Source: Gammaproteobacteria bacterium
Lineage (GTDB): Bacteria > Pseudomonadota > Gammaproteobacteria > GCA-001735895
Direction: 5' to 3'
Length of the DNA: 64,000 nucleotides
NCBI GenBank assembly: GCA_029862125.1
Contig: JAOTXY010000007.1
Span: 1-64,000 of the forward strand
In this document: positions 18,199 through 28,135 of the stretch, piece after piece
Layout of the letters: every line of letters begins with the position of its first letter
How positions within the stretch are numbered: position 1 is the first letter of the stretch
Notes under the pieces: model-generated
Database searches by the model: none
Seen by the model: only the letters and a program-made list of their open reading frames with translations
What the model was told of the DNA's origin: nothing
Program-made: the position numbers and the translations under genes

Positions 18199-18603
18199 CT
18201 AGGCACCGGTTTCTTTTGCCGAGTCGGGTATTTGCTCCCAGGCGGACTTGATTGTGAGCAAAAGATCGCTTATTTCATTGAGCCTCGCTATATCGTCGCT
18301 CATATTGGCTTCGGTCAAGGCAATAATCATGTACTGGTAAAGGTCTGACAGGTTCGCGGAGAGCTCTCCTTGCTGCGAATGGTCAAGACACCCTTCGAGA
18401 CCGCCAATGATTGAAATGGCTTTACCGATACATTCACCTTTTTGCGCTGTTTCATTGCGCTCTATGGCTCCCCTGGCCTGGGCGATTCGCTCCATGGCAC
18501 CATTCATCAGGCGCAGGATCAGCTCGTGTGGGTCCGCGTACGCGATAGAACTATTGTCTGCGGACTGGTACTGGTTTACGGCTTTAAGTGCGACATTTGT
18601 CAT
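18199..18603 (-). CDS. fliS: FliS, flagellin export chaperone
   Basis: A 134-residue helical protein. Family features are the N-terminal LKAVNQYQSAD, DPHELILRLMNGAMERIAQARGA in the first helices and NLSDLYQYMIIALTEANM near the C-terminus. FliS caps the C-terminus of FliC and keeps it unpolymerised until export. The gene lies 77 bases after fliD; no clear sigma-28 box was found in that gap, so it is probably read from further upstream. Confidence 0.95.
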   Translation of the reverse strand: MTNVALKAVNQYQSADNSSIAYADPHELILRLMNGAMERIAQARGAIERNETAQKGECIGKAISIIGGLEGCLDHSQQGELSANLSDLYQYMIIALTEANMSDDIARLNEISDLLLTIKSAWEQIPDSAKETGA

Positions 18604-18680
18604 TTTGGTTTTCGCTCCATGGTCTGGTTCTATATCAGGTTATCGTCTCTTACCCTATTTTCTTGAGTAAACAGTCGAAA

Positions 18681-20738
18681 TTAGTCGTTACTATTGATCG
18701 TGTTCGGTTTGGGCAGGTTTGCGAGCTGCTGGGTCAGGAAGCTGCTGGTCTGGTTGAACTGCGCAATGAGTGCATCCAGTGCTGAGAACTGCCGAATCAG
18801 GCGCGCCTCGAGGGCCAGTATCCTGTCTTCGAGTCTGAAACGTTCGTCTTCAATATCTTCGAGACCTTCATTCAAGCTCTCTTCACGGGAAGCAATCGTG
18901 CCATCTGACAGCAAAAAGGCATCCAGAATACCATCCAGCGTACCCGCCAATCCATTTGATACGGTCACGGTTCCCCGATTACCGGGAGTATTGGTCAGGA
19001 GCTCAACCGACAGTCCGTTACTGGGGCCCGACTCGCTGGTGAAAATCTGCCCATTTGCGGTCGCAATGACGCCATCAATGGTCACCTCGCGTCCGGTGTC
19101 TGTGCCATCAACTCCAGTCGAGACCGAAAGACCGAGGTCAGCGAAAGTGTTGGTATCGACCCTGGTGATTTCGACTGTCGATGAGGGCCCGCTACTGTCC
19201 GAAGTAATCAAGAAGCGATCGGCAGTCGCGTCGTAGGTTACCGTGACCGTGGCATTACCTGACAACCTGGTATTAATCCTGCCCTGCATCATCGTTGCCA
19301 GGTCAGCCTCGCTATTGTAGGTGCCATTGCTGAAGTTGAAATTTCCAGTCGAAAACCCGTCAACAATGATCCCAAATCTCCTATTATCATTAGCGTTGCT
19401 GATTACTATGGGTGTTGCGGCAACCGGGCCGCTACCTGTCAAAACACCTTGGGTCAGGACTTGAGATACATTGATTGCATAGTCCCCGGGCTCGGTATCC
19501 GACGTAGACGACACGTAACTGACCCCGGGATCAGTTGTTATTCCCTTTATGCCGAACAGGGCCTCTACCTCGGATGGGTAATTATCCAGTGCATCCGAGA
19601 GTTTGGCACTGTCGATGTCGAGGGTGCCGTTCGAGTTGGTGGTAATACCAATGTCGACCAGTGACTTGATATTACCCTGCAGCCCGGAAATGCTGCCAAA
19701 CAGGACGCTGCGAATCTGGCTGCTGATGCTGCGCACGGTAAAATCGCCAATCAGTACGCTGCCGGTACCGGTTTCGGCATCGTAACTGGTAAGTGACTTG
19801 ATACTCTCGGTCAATTCGTTGTAAGCCTCTACGAAACCATTAATCGTTGCGGTTATCTCGGCACGATCTTCGTTTACGTCGACATTGACGATATTGCCAA
19901 CATCCGCTTTCAGCAGATCCAGCGTGACCCCATTAATCGCTCCGCTGATCGAATTAGTATCGCGGGTGATTCCAAGCCCGTTAATCGTCAGCGACGCATC
20001 CTGGGCCTCAACATTTTGAATCAGGCTGCCCTGTGCCGAAGCGTTGAACGCCAGTTGCGACAAACCCGCGTTATCGTTGTCGTTACCATCACCGTCGGCC
20101 GTTACCGTCAGCTCCATGCTGTTGGCAGCACCGGTGTCTTCCGAGGTGAACACCAGTCGGTAACCGTTGGTACCATCGTCAACAATCGACGCCTGAAAGC
20201 CGAAATCATTATCGTTAATGTAATCTCGTAAGCCACTGACGGTATCGTTGCCATTAGCCGCACTGATATCGATAGCCTGCGGGGGCCTTGCCGGGTCGGG
20301 CGTAAACGAGTAAGAAGGACTAGTGGTTGTTGTGCCAAACTGGACTGTCAGCGTGCCGCTGCCGATCACGTCATCGACCGTAGCGAAGGCGGTTGCTGCA
20401 CTGGTTGCCAGCGACTGCGCCTTGGCCATGGCCAATACTTCGACCGAGTAGCTGCCAATGTCGGCAAAACTTTCCACCGAAGTCGAAAATACCGATGCAT
20501 CGGAGGCAGTGATCGCTTTTGCATTAAAAGCAGACGAATTCTTGAGCCCGTCAAGACTGGTTTGAAACTGGGACAACGAGCTACGCAGTAATCCGAATGC
20601 TGACAACTCAGTGGTGAAGTTTAGCTGCTTCTGGTTGAGACGGTTTTCGACAGGCGCACGTTCAGCTTCGATCAGGCCCGAAACCAGCGTTCCCAGGTCC
20701 AGCCCGGAACCGACACCGAGTGAAGTGATTGCCGCCAT
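18681..20738 (-). CDS. fliD: FliD, flagellar filament cap protein (HAP2)
   Basis: A 685-residue protein. The N-terminal domain has ITSLGVGSGLDLGTLVSGLIEAERAP and the C-terminal coiled coil has RLEDRILALEARLIRQFSALD, both characteristic of FliD. The middle is long, with repeated beta-rich, Thr/Ser/Asp-rich segments, making it longer than the ~470 residues of enteric FliD. FliD caps the filament and folds incoming flagellin; in polar flagellates it can also bind surfaces. A good AGGAAAGGAAG ribosome-binding site precedes the ATG. Confidence 0.95.
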   Translation of the reverse strand: MAAITSLGVGSGLDLGTLVSGLIEAERAPVENRLNQKQLNFTTELSAFGLLRSSLSQFQTSLDGLKNSSAFNAKAITASDASVFSTSVESFADIGSYSVEVLAMAKAQSLATSAATAFATVDDVIGSGTLTVQFGTTTTSPSYSFTPDPARPPQAIDISAANGNDTVSGLRDYINDNDFGFQASIVDDGTNGYRLVFTSEDTGAANSMELTVTADGDGNDNDNAGLSQLAFNASAQGSLIQNVEAQDASLTINGLGITRDTNSISGAINGVTLDLLKADVGNIVNVDVNEDRAEITATINGFVEAYNELTESIKSLTSYDAETGTGSVLIGDFTVRSISSQIRSVLFGSISGLQGNIKSLVDIGITTNSNGTLDIDSAKLSDALDNYPSEVEALFGIKGITTDPGVSYVSSTSDTEPGDYAINVSQVLTQGVLTGSGPVAATPIVISNANDNRRFGIIVDGFSTGNFNFSNGTYNSEADLATMMQGRINTRLSGNATVTVTYDATADRFLITSDSSGPSSTVEITRVDTNTFADLGLSVSTGVDGTDTGREVTIDGVIATANGQIFTSESGPSNGLSVELLTNTPGNRGTVTVSNGLAGTLDGILDAFLLSDGTIASREESLNEGLEDIEDERFRLEDRILALEARLIRQFSALDALIAQFNQTSSFLTQQLANLPKPNTINSND

Positions 20739-20774
20739 ATGATTCTTCCTTTCCTTTATTAACTTACTTTCCAG

Positions 20775-20838
20775 GACCAGGCCTCTGCCTGGTCATTTAA
20801 CCGAAAATGAGAAGGGGCAGTTTTACCTCCCCCTTCTC
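20775..20838 (-). terminator. Double stem-loop terminator between flaG and fliD
   Basis: Read on the minus strand, a 9-bp GAGAAGGGG/CCCCTTCTC stem (20830-20838 with 20809-20817) is followed by ATTTTCGG. A second perfect 8-bp hairpin with a four-base loop follows (20775-20782 with 20787-20794). The first is a plausible flaG terminator; the second would lie in the fliD leader if read-through occurs. Confidence 0.65.
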
Positions 20839-20881
20839 AAGTATGCTTTAAGTTTTAACAGCAAGAAATGGACCAGATTTA

Positions 20882-21295
20882 CTAGGTACTATCAGAAAAT
20901 AGTAATCCCTGGCCTATTTCATTTTGACTCACTGCATCTTCCTGAAATTCACGAAGCTGCGACGCTATTGCCAGTACTTCTTTCGACGGAATCTGTCGAA
21001 TCAATTCTCCGCTTTCCGTATCAACGACCCGAATCACGGTTTTACCGCTGTCCTCATCCATGTTGAACGATAAATCGCGCTGTACACTTTGTACAATTTC
21101 GTTGATCTCGCTTACCGCCTGGCGAACCTCGACGGTATTTGCGGTCTCGGGTGGCTGTTGTTTACCGTTAACCGGCAAAGCCTGGCCACCTTTTTCTGGC
21201 AAACTGGCTACGTCAGGCTTCGCGACCTGTCGTGAGTTTTTAGCAGCGCCGCTCAATGCCTTGATTGACGCTATGCTTGAAATCTCGTTAGCCAT
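20882..21295 (-). CDS. flaG: FlaG family flagellar protein
   Basis: A 137-residue protein. The C-terminal half carries the FlaG signature: LSFNMDEDSGKTVIRVVDTE then SGELIRQIPSKEVLAIA. The N-terminal half is a variable linker. In polar flagellates flaG lies between the flagellin gene and fliD and affects filament length; its mechanism is not well defined. Order fliC-flaG-fliD-fliS is the usual one. Confidence 0.93.
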   Translation of the reverse strand: MANEISSIASIKALSGAAKNSRQVAKPDVASLPEKGGQALPVNGKQQPPETANTVEVRQAVSEINEIVQSVQRDLSFNMDEDSGKTVIRVVDTESGELIRQIPSKEVLAIASQLREFQEDAVSQNEIGQGLLFSDST

Positions 21296-21317
21296 GTTAG
21301 TTCTCCGTTTGAAGAGA

Positions 21318-21343
21318 TGACTGGCATAAAATCATGCCAGTCA
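21318..21343 (-). terminator. Stem-loop after fliC
   Basis: A perfect 10-bp inverted repeat, TGACTGGCAT with ATGCCAGTCA (21318-21327 with 21334-21343), has a six-base loop and lies 12 bases after the fliC stop. There is no T run after it on the minus strand, so it may stabilise the flagellin mRNA or attenuate transcription into flaG rather than terminate fully. Confidence 0.6.
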
Positions 21344-21355
21344 CTCATTCACCTG

Positions 21356-22717
21356 TTACTGGAGTAACGCCAGAACGTTCTGCGGTAAGGCGTTAGCCTG
21401 CGACAGAATCGCAATACCGGCCTGCTGCAGAATCTGGCTCCGAGTCAGCTCGGCAGTTTCCGCCGCGAAGTCCGCGTCACGAATCCGTGAACGAGCAGCC
21501 GACAGGTTCTCGGAGGTAATACTCAGATTCGAAATGGTAGATTCGAAACGAGTCTGTACCGCACCGAGTTCTGCCCGCAAACCACTCACCTGCTGCAGCG
21601 CGAAGTCCAACGTTAACAAGGCATCGTTCGCATTGCTACCGGTCAGAACATCGACTCCGGTCAGGGTATTGTCTCCCTGAACGGCAGCACCTAGTGCTAT
21701 ACCTTCAACGTCGAGGCCAACAGCCGTCGCGGTGAAGGCACCTTCACTAACCGCGCCTGCCAGGGTTATACCTGCCTGGAAGGTTTCAACTGCTGCCGCT
21801 ACACCACCCAATTGTCCTGTGCCAGTGTTATCGACAGAGATATCAGAGCCATCAGTATTACTGAGTGCGACGTTAGCACCAGCGACCGTTGCAGTGACAC
21901 CGGTTTGGGTTGATACCGAATTAATAGCAGCAGCCGTCGAAGCAGCGTCACCAGCTGTGACATTTACCGCGACAGAATTAATACTAACAACACCGGTTGT
22001 AGTAATTGCCAGACCGGCAGCTGCGGTAGCGGTGGTGGTTGCTTTCAAAGCTTGCACACCCGTCGTCGAAGACACAGTATTAATTGTATCTACAACTTCC
22101 TGGGTTGTTGTTAGGCCTGATATATCAACAACATTGCCACTGACAGTAATAGTCGTAAATGCTCCCACTACGGCGCTCGTAAATGATGAACTGGTCGAAG
22201 TACGCGCACCCAGTTGAGAAGTTCTCGAATCAACTCCATCCACCTGGATGGTCTGGCCCTGGTTAGCTCCGACCTGGAAGGTCAGGGTTGATAATGAACC
22301 GTCGAGAATATTCTGACCGTTGAACTGGGTCGAATTCGAGATACGATTGATTTCCGCGATCAGCTGACTGGCCTCGTTGTTCAGGGCCTGACGGTCTGCC
22401 GAAGAGTTGGTATCGTTGATCGACTGCACCGCGAGTTCACGAATACGTTGCAGTGCATCACCGGTGGTGCTTAGCGCACCTTCGGCAGTTTGCGCAAACG
22501 AAACACCGTCGTTGGCATTTCTGATCGCCTGGTTCAAGCCACGAATCTGAGTCGTAAAACGCTCTGAAATCGCAAGACCGGCTGCATCGTCCTTCGCACT
22601 GTTGATACGTAAACCTGTCGACAAACGCTGTAGCGAAGTAGCCAGGCTATTTTGAGAACCGTTCAGGTTCCGCTGCGCCGTCAACGACGCAATATTGGTA
22701 TTAATAATCTGAGGCAT
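21356..22717 (-). CDS. fliC: FliC, flagellin
   Basis: A 453-residue flagellin with conserved ends and a variable centre. The N-terminus holds INTNIASLTAQRNLN, RLSTGLRINSAKDDAAGLAI and NANDGVSFAQTAEGAL; the C-terminus holds RIRDADFAAETAELTRSQIL and QANALPQNVLALLQ. The middle (about 170-350) is Ala/Thr/Val-rich and would form the surface domain. It is the only flagellin gene in the window. It has its own sigma-28 promoter and an AGGAGAG ribosome-binding site. Confidence 0.97.
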   Translation of the reverse strand: MPQIINTNIASLTAQRNLNGSQNSLATSLQRLSTGLRINSAKDDAAGLAISERFTTQIRGLNQAIRNANDGVSFAQTAEGALSTTGDALQRIRELAVQSINDTNSSADRQALNNEASQLIAEINRISNSTQFNGQNILDGSLSTLTFQVGANQGQTIQVDGVDSRTSQLGARTSTSSSFTSAVVGAFTTITVSGNVVDISGLTTTQEVVDTINTVSSTTGVQALKATTTATAAAGLAITTTGVVSINSVAVNVTAGDAASTAAAINSVSTQTGVTATVAGANVALSNTDGSDISVDNTGTGQLGGVAAAVETFQAGITLAGAVSEGAFTATAVGLDVEGIALGAAVQGDNTLTGVDVLTGSNANDALLTLDFALQQVSGLRAELGAVQTRFESTISNLSITSENLSAARSRIRDADFAAETAELTRSQILQQAGIAILSQANALPQNVLALLQ

Positions 22718-22804
22718 TATTCTCTCCTAAATTACGCTTGACTAAAGCGCCAAATTTAAATTACGGACAATCCGAGAGCTTTCTGGATTAACCGTTCAAG
22801 GGCT

Positions 22805-22831
22805 TTAGCGGCCGGAAGAGAATAAACTTTA
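22805..22831 (-). promoter_or_regulatory. Sigma-28 (FliA) promoter of fliC
   Basis: On the minus strand a perfect -35 box TAAAGTTT (22824-22831) is followed after exactly 11 bases by GCCGCTAA (22805-22812), one mismatch from GCCGATAA. Transcription would start near 22797, about 80 bases before the fliC ATG. Confidence 0.9.
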
Positions 22832-22843
22832 GAAAAATATCGA

Positions 22844-24043
22844 TTATTTTAGGAAGTTAAACAGCGAAGAGCTGGTAATCCTTGCAAACACGGCCTGTGC
22901 GGCATCCAGCGTGGTTTGTTCCAGGGTTAACTGGCTGATCGCTTCAGCCAGGTCCGTGTCACGCAGGGTGCTCAGCGTGGACCGGGTTACGAATACCTGC
23001 GCATCGTTGTCTTCGCGCTGGGCTTCGAGTGCATTGAGCCTGCCGCCTAACTGGGTACGGGCATTCAGTGCATTTTCAAATGCCGCGTCAAGATCGGCCA
23101 GCGATTGACCAATATTGGCGGCCCTGACGTCGGCGTCCGGCTCTGTTCTCAGGGTTTCCGACAGGCCGGCGACAATTGCAAATACGTCCTCAAACTGGCC
23201 GGCACTGATAGTAAATACATCACCCACGGCGGGTGCACCGGTGATCGAAGTCCTGACCCCCTGGAAATTAATATCCTGTCCATCGGTATAAGTGGCACCG
23301 GTGACTATGTTGACGCCCCCGGCGACATCGAAAACGTCGTAAACGCCGGCCGCGACAAAGCGTATCTCGTAGTCACCCGCGACGTAGACAGAACTATCAA
23401 CCACGCTGGCTGGCGCGATCAGGCCGGTACCGACGTTAGCGGCAGCGGGCAGCTCGCGCAGCGCGATGGCCGAGGGAACTTGCATGAAAATTTCGCGACC
23501 GGGAATATCGACCTCGAGTTGACGATTTTGACTGATCTGCACGGATCTGACGCCGTCATCGCCGTTAAAACTGATAAAATCCCTGGAACCGGTAGTCGCC
23601 CTGGTAAACGGGGCCGTATTGTTCTGGTATCCGGCAAACAGGTAGTCGCCGTTGCCATCCAGGGTATTTGCCAGCGACAGCAGTTCGTTCAGTCGCTCAT
23701 CGATCTCTGCAGCAATCGCATTCCGGGAGGTCGCATCAACCGGTGCATTGTTGGCCTGTATTGCCAGTTCGCGAACCCGGATCAACAGGCTGTCATAGTT
23801 CGCCAGTGTCGCATCCTGCTGGTTCAGGCGCTGTTCCGCCAGGTTGATATTTGACTGGTATTGCAGGTTGAGCGAAACCGTTTGCTCCAGTTCGAGAATC
23901 TTCGAAGCCGCCGCCGGATCGTCCGATGGTTTGCTCAGACGAACCCCGGTCGAAATCTGCTGCTGCAGTTTTGCCAGCTTTTGTTGCTGCTGCTGAAAGG
24001 CTTCCAGTCCCTGGGTGTAGATTTGTCGGGTTGATATTCTCAT
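22844..24043 (-). CDS. flgL: FlgL, hook-filament junction protein (HAP3)
   Basis: A 399-residue protein. The N-terminus MRISTRQIYTQGLEAFQQQQ and STGVRLSKPSDDPAAASKIL, and the C-terminus DTDLAEAISQLTLEQTTLDAAQAVFARI, are flagellin-like helices typical of FlgL. FlgL joins the hook cap region to the first flagellin subunits. The gene follows flgK with 2 bases between, and its 3' end is followed by the fliC promoter. Confidence 0.96.
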   Translation of the reverse strand: MRISTRQIYTQGLEAFQQQQQKLAKLQQQISTGVRLSKPSDDPAAASKILELEQTVSLNLQYQSNINLAEQRLNQQDATLANYDSLLIRVRELAIQANNAPVDATSRNAIAAEIDERLNELLSLANTLDGNGDYLFAGYQNNTAPFTRATTGSRDFISFNGDDGVRSVQISQNRQLEVDIPGREIFMQVPSAIALRELPAAANVGTGLIAPASVVDSSVYVAGDYEIRFVAAGVYDVFDVAGGVNIVTGATYTDGQDINFQGVRTSITGAPAVGDVFTISAGQFEDVFAIVAGLSETLRTEPDADVRAANIGQSLADLDAAFENALNARTQLGGRLNALEAQREDNDAQVFVTRSTLSTLRDTDLAEAISQLTLEQTTLDAAQAVFARITSSSLFNFLK

Positions 24044-24045
24044 GA

Positions 24046-25968
24046 CTACCTTACGCTATCCAGTAATGTTTCAAACAGGAGCTGGGCGGTACTGACCAGG
24101 CGAGCCGTTGCTTCGTAGGCCTGTTGATAACGCACCAGGTCAGCAGCTTCTTCGTCCAAATTGACCGAAGCTTTAGAAGATTGTCGATCGACCGCCTGGA
24201 AAAGCAGCGATTGTTGAGCATCTCGTTCGAGGTTTGCAGCCAGTGTCTGCGAGCCGACGAAACCAACCAGCGAGCCATAGGTCTCCTGGAAACTGGCAAC
24301 GCCGCCATCGAAAATCCCGCTGTTCTGCAGGTTGCCGAGATTCAGCGCATTTCGGTTATCGCCGCTGCCATCAATATTTGCTTCAACCGTAAATACATCC
24401 CCAGCCTGGGGAGTCCCGCTCAAACTGACCTGCCAGCCATTCGCGTCGACGACCATGTTATTACTATAGGGAATCGCCGCGCCGGCAAGGTAGGATACCG
24501 CACCCACGATGACATCGGCATCCGCTCGCAGCGTGGTGGGTGGCGTGTCGAAGGTGAAGGTCACGCTATTGAGCAGGTTTGGATCGGTAACATCGGTAAT
24601 AATGCCGGGACTGATATCAGCATCGCCAAGGTTATTCAGTGACGCACTGCTGCGAACCGGTAGCGCCGCCGCGATTGCACTCGGATCGGTGGTAATAACC
24701 TGCAGGTTATCGGCACCGGCGAGGGTTGGCTTGATCGTGAATTGATCGCCCGCAACCGCCGTGGCCCCGTTTATGGTCAGGGTCATGCCCTCGAAAACCA
24801 GGGTAGCGGGCGCGCCGTTAGCAACACTGGCACTGCTGCCGCTATCCGAAGTCAGGGTCCAGTTAACGCCATCGAATGCGAGTTGATAGTCATCCGTGGT
24901 AAGCGCGGTGACATCACTGATGACGGTTGCAACGGTTGCTGTTCCAACGTTAGACGAAAACGCAATTGATTGCGGCGCGCTATAACTGAAAAAATCCTGC
25001 CCGAGATTACCATTCAGATCCATGCCATCCCGCATCTGGGCGTTAAAAGTCTCGGCAATCCCGATCGCGGTGCGTCCGAGCGCATTCCGGGTAGGATCCA
25101 GCACACCATCACGAAAATCGAGCAGGCCCCCGAGTTCGCCACCTGAGAGGTTTGCGCTGATATCGTAAACCGTGATCAGGCCGTTATAGGCGATCACCTC
25201 CCTGGTCGGGTCGCTAACGTCAGGCTGAGTACTCAGGGTAAAACTCTCGATCCCGGTCAATACGGTTTGACCGTTGCCGATAAAAATCGAGAGGTTGCTT
25301 TCACCCTCGTCGATCACGGTTATATCGACTTTCTCGGCGAGTTGATTCAACAAAGCATCACGACGATCAAGTAAATCTGCGGACTGTTGGGTCGAGCTGC
25401 TCGATGGTGCGACATTATTAAGGCTGATATTGACGTCGCGAATCTGCCCTACCAGCAAGTTTATTTCATCAACAACACCGCGAATCTCATTGGTCGTGTT
25501 GCGCGACAACTCCTCGAAACGGGTATCGATACTCTGGAACCGCCCGGCCAGGGTTTGTGCCGTGTTAATCATGGCGTACCTTGCCGTGCTTGAGGCCGGA
25601 TCATCGGCAACGCCCTGCACCGACTCGAAAAAGTCGTTTAATATCGGGCTGATGCCCCCGGCGGGGTCGGCCAGCACGTCGTCGATACGCGACGAAAGTT
25701 CGCTGAAACGGGCAACGCGCGCATAGGCCGAGGTCGTGTCACGGACTTCCCGGGTCAGGAATTGATCGTAGGAACGGATGATCGAGTCGATCTGTACCCC
25801 GTTACCGAAGTAGTTACCGCCGAAATAAGATGGATTATTGGTGCCGAACTCCACGGTTTGACGGCTGTAGCCCGGTGTATTGACATTGGCGATATTGTGG
25901 CTCGTAGTGCTGAGAGCACGCTGAAACGAGAGTAATCCGCTAACCGCCGTATTAAGAATATCAGGCAT
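24046..25968 (-). CDS. flgK: FlgK, hook-filament junction protein (HAP1)
   Basis: A 640-residue protein. The N-terminal rod/hook motif ALSTTSHNIANVNTPGYSRQ and the C-terminus VNLDEEAADLVRYQQAYEAT are diagnostic for FlgK. The long centre contains repeated domains with AGDQFTIKP-like and AGDVFTVEA-like segments. FlgK forms the first ring above the hook. Its start overlaps the 3' end of flgJ by 8 bases. Confidence 0.96.
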   Translation of the reverse strand: MPDILNTAVSGLLSFQRALSTTSHNIANVNTPGYSRQTVEFGTNNPSYFGGNYFGNGVQIDSIIRSYDQFLTREVRDTTSAYARVARFSELSSRIDDVLADPAGGISPILNDFFESVQGVADDPASSTARYAMINTAQTLAGRFQSIDTRFEELSRNTTNEIRGVVDEINLLVGQIRDVNISLNNVAPSSSSTQQSADLLDRRDALLNQLAEKVDITVIDEGESNLSIFIGNGQTVLTGIESFTLSTQPDVSDPTREVIAYNGLITVYDISANLSGGELGGLLDFRDGVLDPTRNALGRTAIGIAETFNAQMRDGMDLNGNLGQDFFSYSAPQSIAFSSNVGTATVATVISDVTALTTDDYQLAFDGVNWTLTSDSGSSASVANGAPATLVFEGMTLTINGATAVAGDQFTIKPTLAGADNLQVITTDPSAIAAALPVRSSASLNNLGDADISPGIITDVTDPNLLNSVTFTFDTPPTTLRADADVIVGAVSYLAGAAIPYSNNMVVDANGWQVSLSGTPQAGDVFTVEANIDGSGDNRNALNLGNLQNSGIFDGGVASFQETYGSLVGFVGSQTLAANLERDAQQSLLFQAVDRQSSKASVNLDEEAADLVRYQQAYEATARLVSTAQLLFETLLDSVR

Positions 25969-27010
25969 GGTCGGTTACTCCCGCGTCGAGCCTGGCGAGG
26001 GCGCGTTGCAAAATCCCGCCATTGAGTATATTCAGCACCTTGTCCGCATACTGCGGATCGGTAGCATATCCGGCGCGATGAATCTCACGGATAAAAGCCT
26101 GATCATCACCCGCCTGCGCCAGTGCCTGCTGGTAACGAGGATTGCCATGAATAAATTTGACGTAATCGGCAAAGCTTTGTGCCGGAGTGTCATAAGCCCG
26201 GAAACGGGATACCTGGTTTTGCAGGACTCCGTCACGGAATTCCAATGATGTCTTTTGCAAAGAAGGCCCCTGCCAGTCAGGACCGGTCTTGATGCCAAAC
26301 AGGTTGTTGCTGCTGCGACCATCGGCGTACTTCATGGTGTGCTTGCCCCAGCCAGTTTCCAGGGCAGATTGCGCCACCAGCAAGCGCGCACTGATACCGA
26401 GGGTATCGGCCGCGGCCTGAGCCTGCGGTAAGATATCGGCAATAAACCGGTCAGGACTCTGCCAGCGTTTGCTGGCTTGTTCGATTCGCGAGACCTCGGC
26501 AAAATCATCATCTAACACCCTGCTCACCCGCACTGTCGGTATTTCCTCCGCTACAGCAGGCAGCATCCTGGTGGACTTTTCATTACCAATCGTGACTACC
26601 TCTGCCGGAACACCTGCGGCGTTTACCGAAGGTATATTCGGGTTGAGCGTAGCGACCCTCACCGGGGAGAATTCCAGTTTGGGCTTAGTCTCCGGATTGC
26701 CCGATTCCGCCTCACCGGCTGGCATTTGCTGCAGGATCAATTTAGCGACCCCGAGTCGATTCTGGCCAGCAACGGTTTGCGCCAGTTGCTTGTCATACAT
26801 TTCCTGGTAGAAATCCAGGTAAGAGCTGTCCTGCCCGGTATCGATTTTCGCTGCCGAGCGCATCGCGGCCAGCATCTGCTGTACAAACAATCCTTCGAAC
26901 TGCTCTGCGACTGATTTGGCAGCGTCGTCAGAACCACTGCGAGCACCCAGCTTCATGTCGCCAAATTGTTGAAAATTAAGGTAAAAATCTGCCTGGTTGG
27001 AAATCGACAT
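25961..27010 (-). CDS. flgJ: FlgJ, rod-capping protein with peptidoglycan hydrolase domain
   Basis: A 349-residue bifunctional FlgJ. The N-terminal rod-scaffold domain (to ~100) includes AEQFEGLFVQQMLAAMRSA. The C-terminal glucosaminidase-type domain (about 185-340) includes SARLLVAQSALETGWGKHTM and NNLFGIKTG, with the catalytic Glu in the LETGWG motif. The enzyme opens the peptidoglycan for the growing rod. A single-domain FlgJ is common in other groups; the fused form is typical of gamma- and betaproteobacteria. Confidence 0.96.
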   Translation of the reverse strand: MSISNQADFYLNFQQFGDMKLGARSGSDDAAKSVAEQFEGLFVQQMLAAMRSAAKIDTGQDSSYLDFYQEMYDKQLAQTVAGQNRLGVAKLILQQMPAGEAESGNPETKPKLEFSPVRVATLNPNIPSVNAAGVPAEVVTIGNEKSTRMLPAVAEEIPTVRVSRVLDDDFAEVSRIEQASKRWQSPDRFIADILPQAQAAADTLGISARLLVAQSALETGWGKHTMKYADGRSSNNLFGIKTGPDWQGPSLQKTSLEFRDGVLQNQVSRFRAYDTPAQSFADYVKFIHGNPRYQQALAQAGDDQAFIREIHRAGYATDPQYADKVLNILNGGILQRALARLDAGVTDHA

Positions 27011-27022
27011 TGCAAATCCCGA

Positions 27023-28126
27023 TTAAATCACGATCAACTCGGCGCTCAGCGCACCAACTTGCTTGAGCGATTCCAGGATCGCAACCAGGTCACTGGGTGA
27101 AGCGCCAACCTGGTTAACCGCGCGCACGATTTCACTTAACGTGACACCCTTCGGGAAGCGGAACATGCGTTTATTTTCGGCGGTTACCTCGATATCCGAT
27201 TCAACATTTTCGGTCGTGGTACCGTCGCTGAACGGACCCGGTTGTTCGACGTCGACGGTATTGGTGATCGTCACGATTAAGTTACCATGCGATACCGCGG
27301 CAGAGTAAACCTTGACGTGATTACCGATGACGACGGTACCAGAGCGTGAATTAATAATGACCTTGGCCGGGCCTTCGCCGGGCTGAAACTCCAGGTTCTC
27401 GATAAACGACATGAAGCCAACTCGCTGCGAAACATCTTTTGGCGCATTGATCGAAACCTCGACGCTATCCTTCGCGCGAGCATTATTGGGCCCCAGAACC
27501 TGGTTAATGGTATCCGCCAGACGCTTTGCGGTTGTGAAATCCGGGCGTTTCAAATGCAGGGTTAGCTTTTCGGCGGAGGCGAAGGGGTTCTGGATTTCAC
27601 GTTCGATGCTGCCACCGCCGGGTATGCGTCCAACACTCGGCACGTTAATCGTGATCGACGATCCGTCGGCACCTTCAATACCAAGACCGCCCACGATCAA
27701 ATTACCCTGTGCCATCGCATATATATTGCCGTCAGCACCTTTAAGGGGCGTCATCAACAAGCTGCCACCACGCAGGCTCTTGGCATTGCCCAGTGATGAC
27801 ACCGTGACATCGATGGATTGGCCTATTTTGGCAAATGCCGGCAAATCCGCATGCACCGAAACCGCGGCGATATTCTTCACCTTCGGACTGACATCGGGCG
27901 GCAGGGTAATCCCGTACTGGGACAGGAAGTTTTTCAAACTTTGTACTGTAAACGGGGCTTGTGAGGTCTGGTCTCCCGACCCATCGAGACCTACAACCAG
28001 GCCATAACCCACCAGCTGGTTGCCACGTACGCCCTTGATCGAGGTAACGTCCTTGATACGTTCAGCCCAGACATTTTGGAAAAAGCCTATAAAAATCAAT
28101 AAGATAAATAATCTTGCAAGTTTCAT
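27023..28126 (-). CDS. flgI: FlgI, flagellar P-ring protein
   Basis: A 367-residue periplasmic protein with a signal peptide ([16 protein letters not shown]). Conserved features are [20 protein letters not shown] and [15 protein letters not shown] near the N-terminus. FlgI builds the P ring in the peptidoglycan layer and normally needs the chaperone FlgA, which is not in the window. It lies 12 bases upstream of flgJ. Confidence 0.97.
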   Translation of the reverse strand: MKLARLFILLIFIGFFQNVWAERIKDVTSIKGVRGNQLVGYGLVVGLDGSGDQTSQAPFTVQSLKNFLSQYGITLPPDVSPKVKNIAAVSVHADLPAFAKIGQSIDVTVSSLGNAKSLRGGSLLMTPLKGADGNIYAMAQGNLIVGGLGIEGADGSSITINVPSVGRIPGGGSIEREIQNPFASAEKLTLHLKRPDFTTAKRLADTINQVLGPNNARAKDSVEVSINAPKDVSQRVGFMSFIENLEFQPGEGPAKVIINSRSGTVVIGNHVKVYSAAVSHGNLIVTITNTVDVEQPGPFSDGTTTENVESDIEVTAENKRMFRFPKGVTLSEIVRAVNQVGASPSDLVAILESLKQVGALSAELIVI

Positions 28127-28135
28127 AACAAGCTC

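Noticed and set aside
21318-21343. TGGCATG-like half-site before flaG as a sigma-54 promoter
   Set aside because: The distance from GG to GC is eleven instead of ten, and the sequence is explained by the 10-bp stem-loop after fliC.
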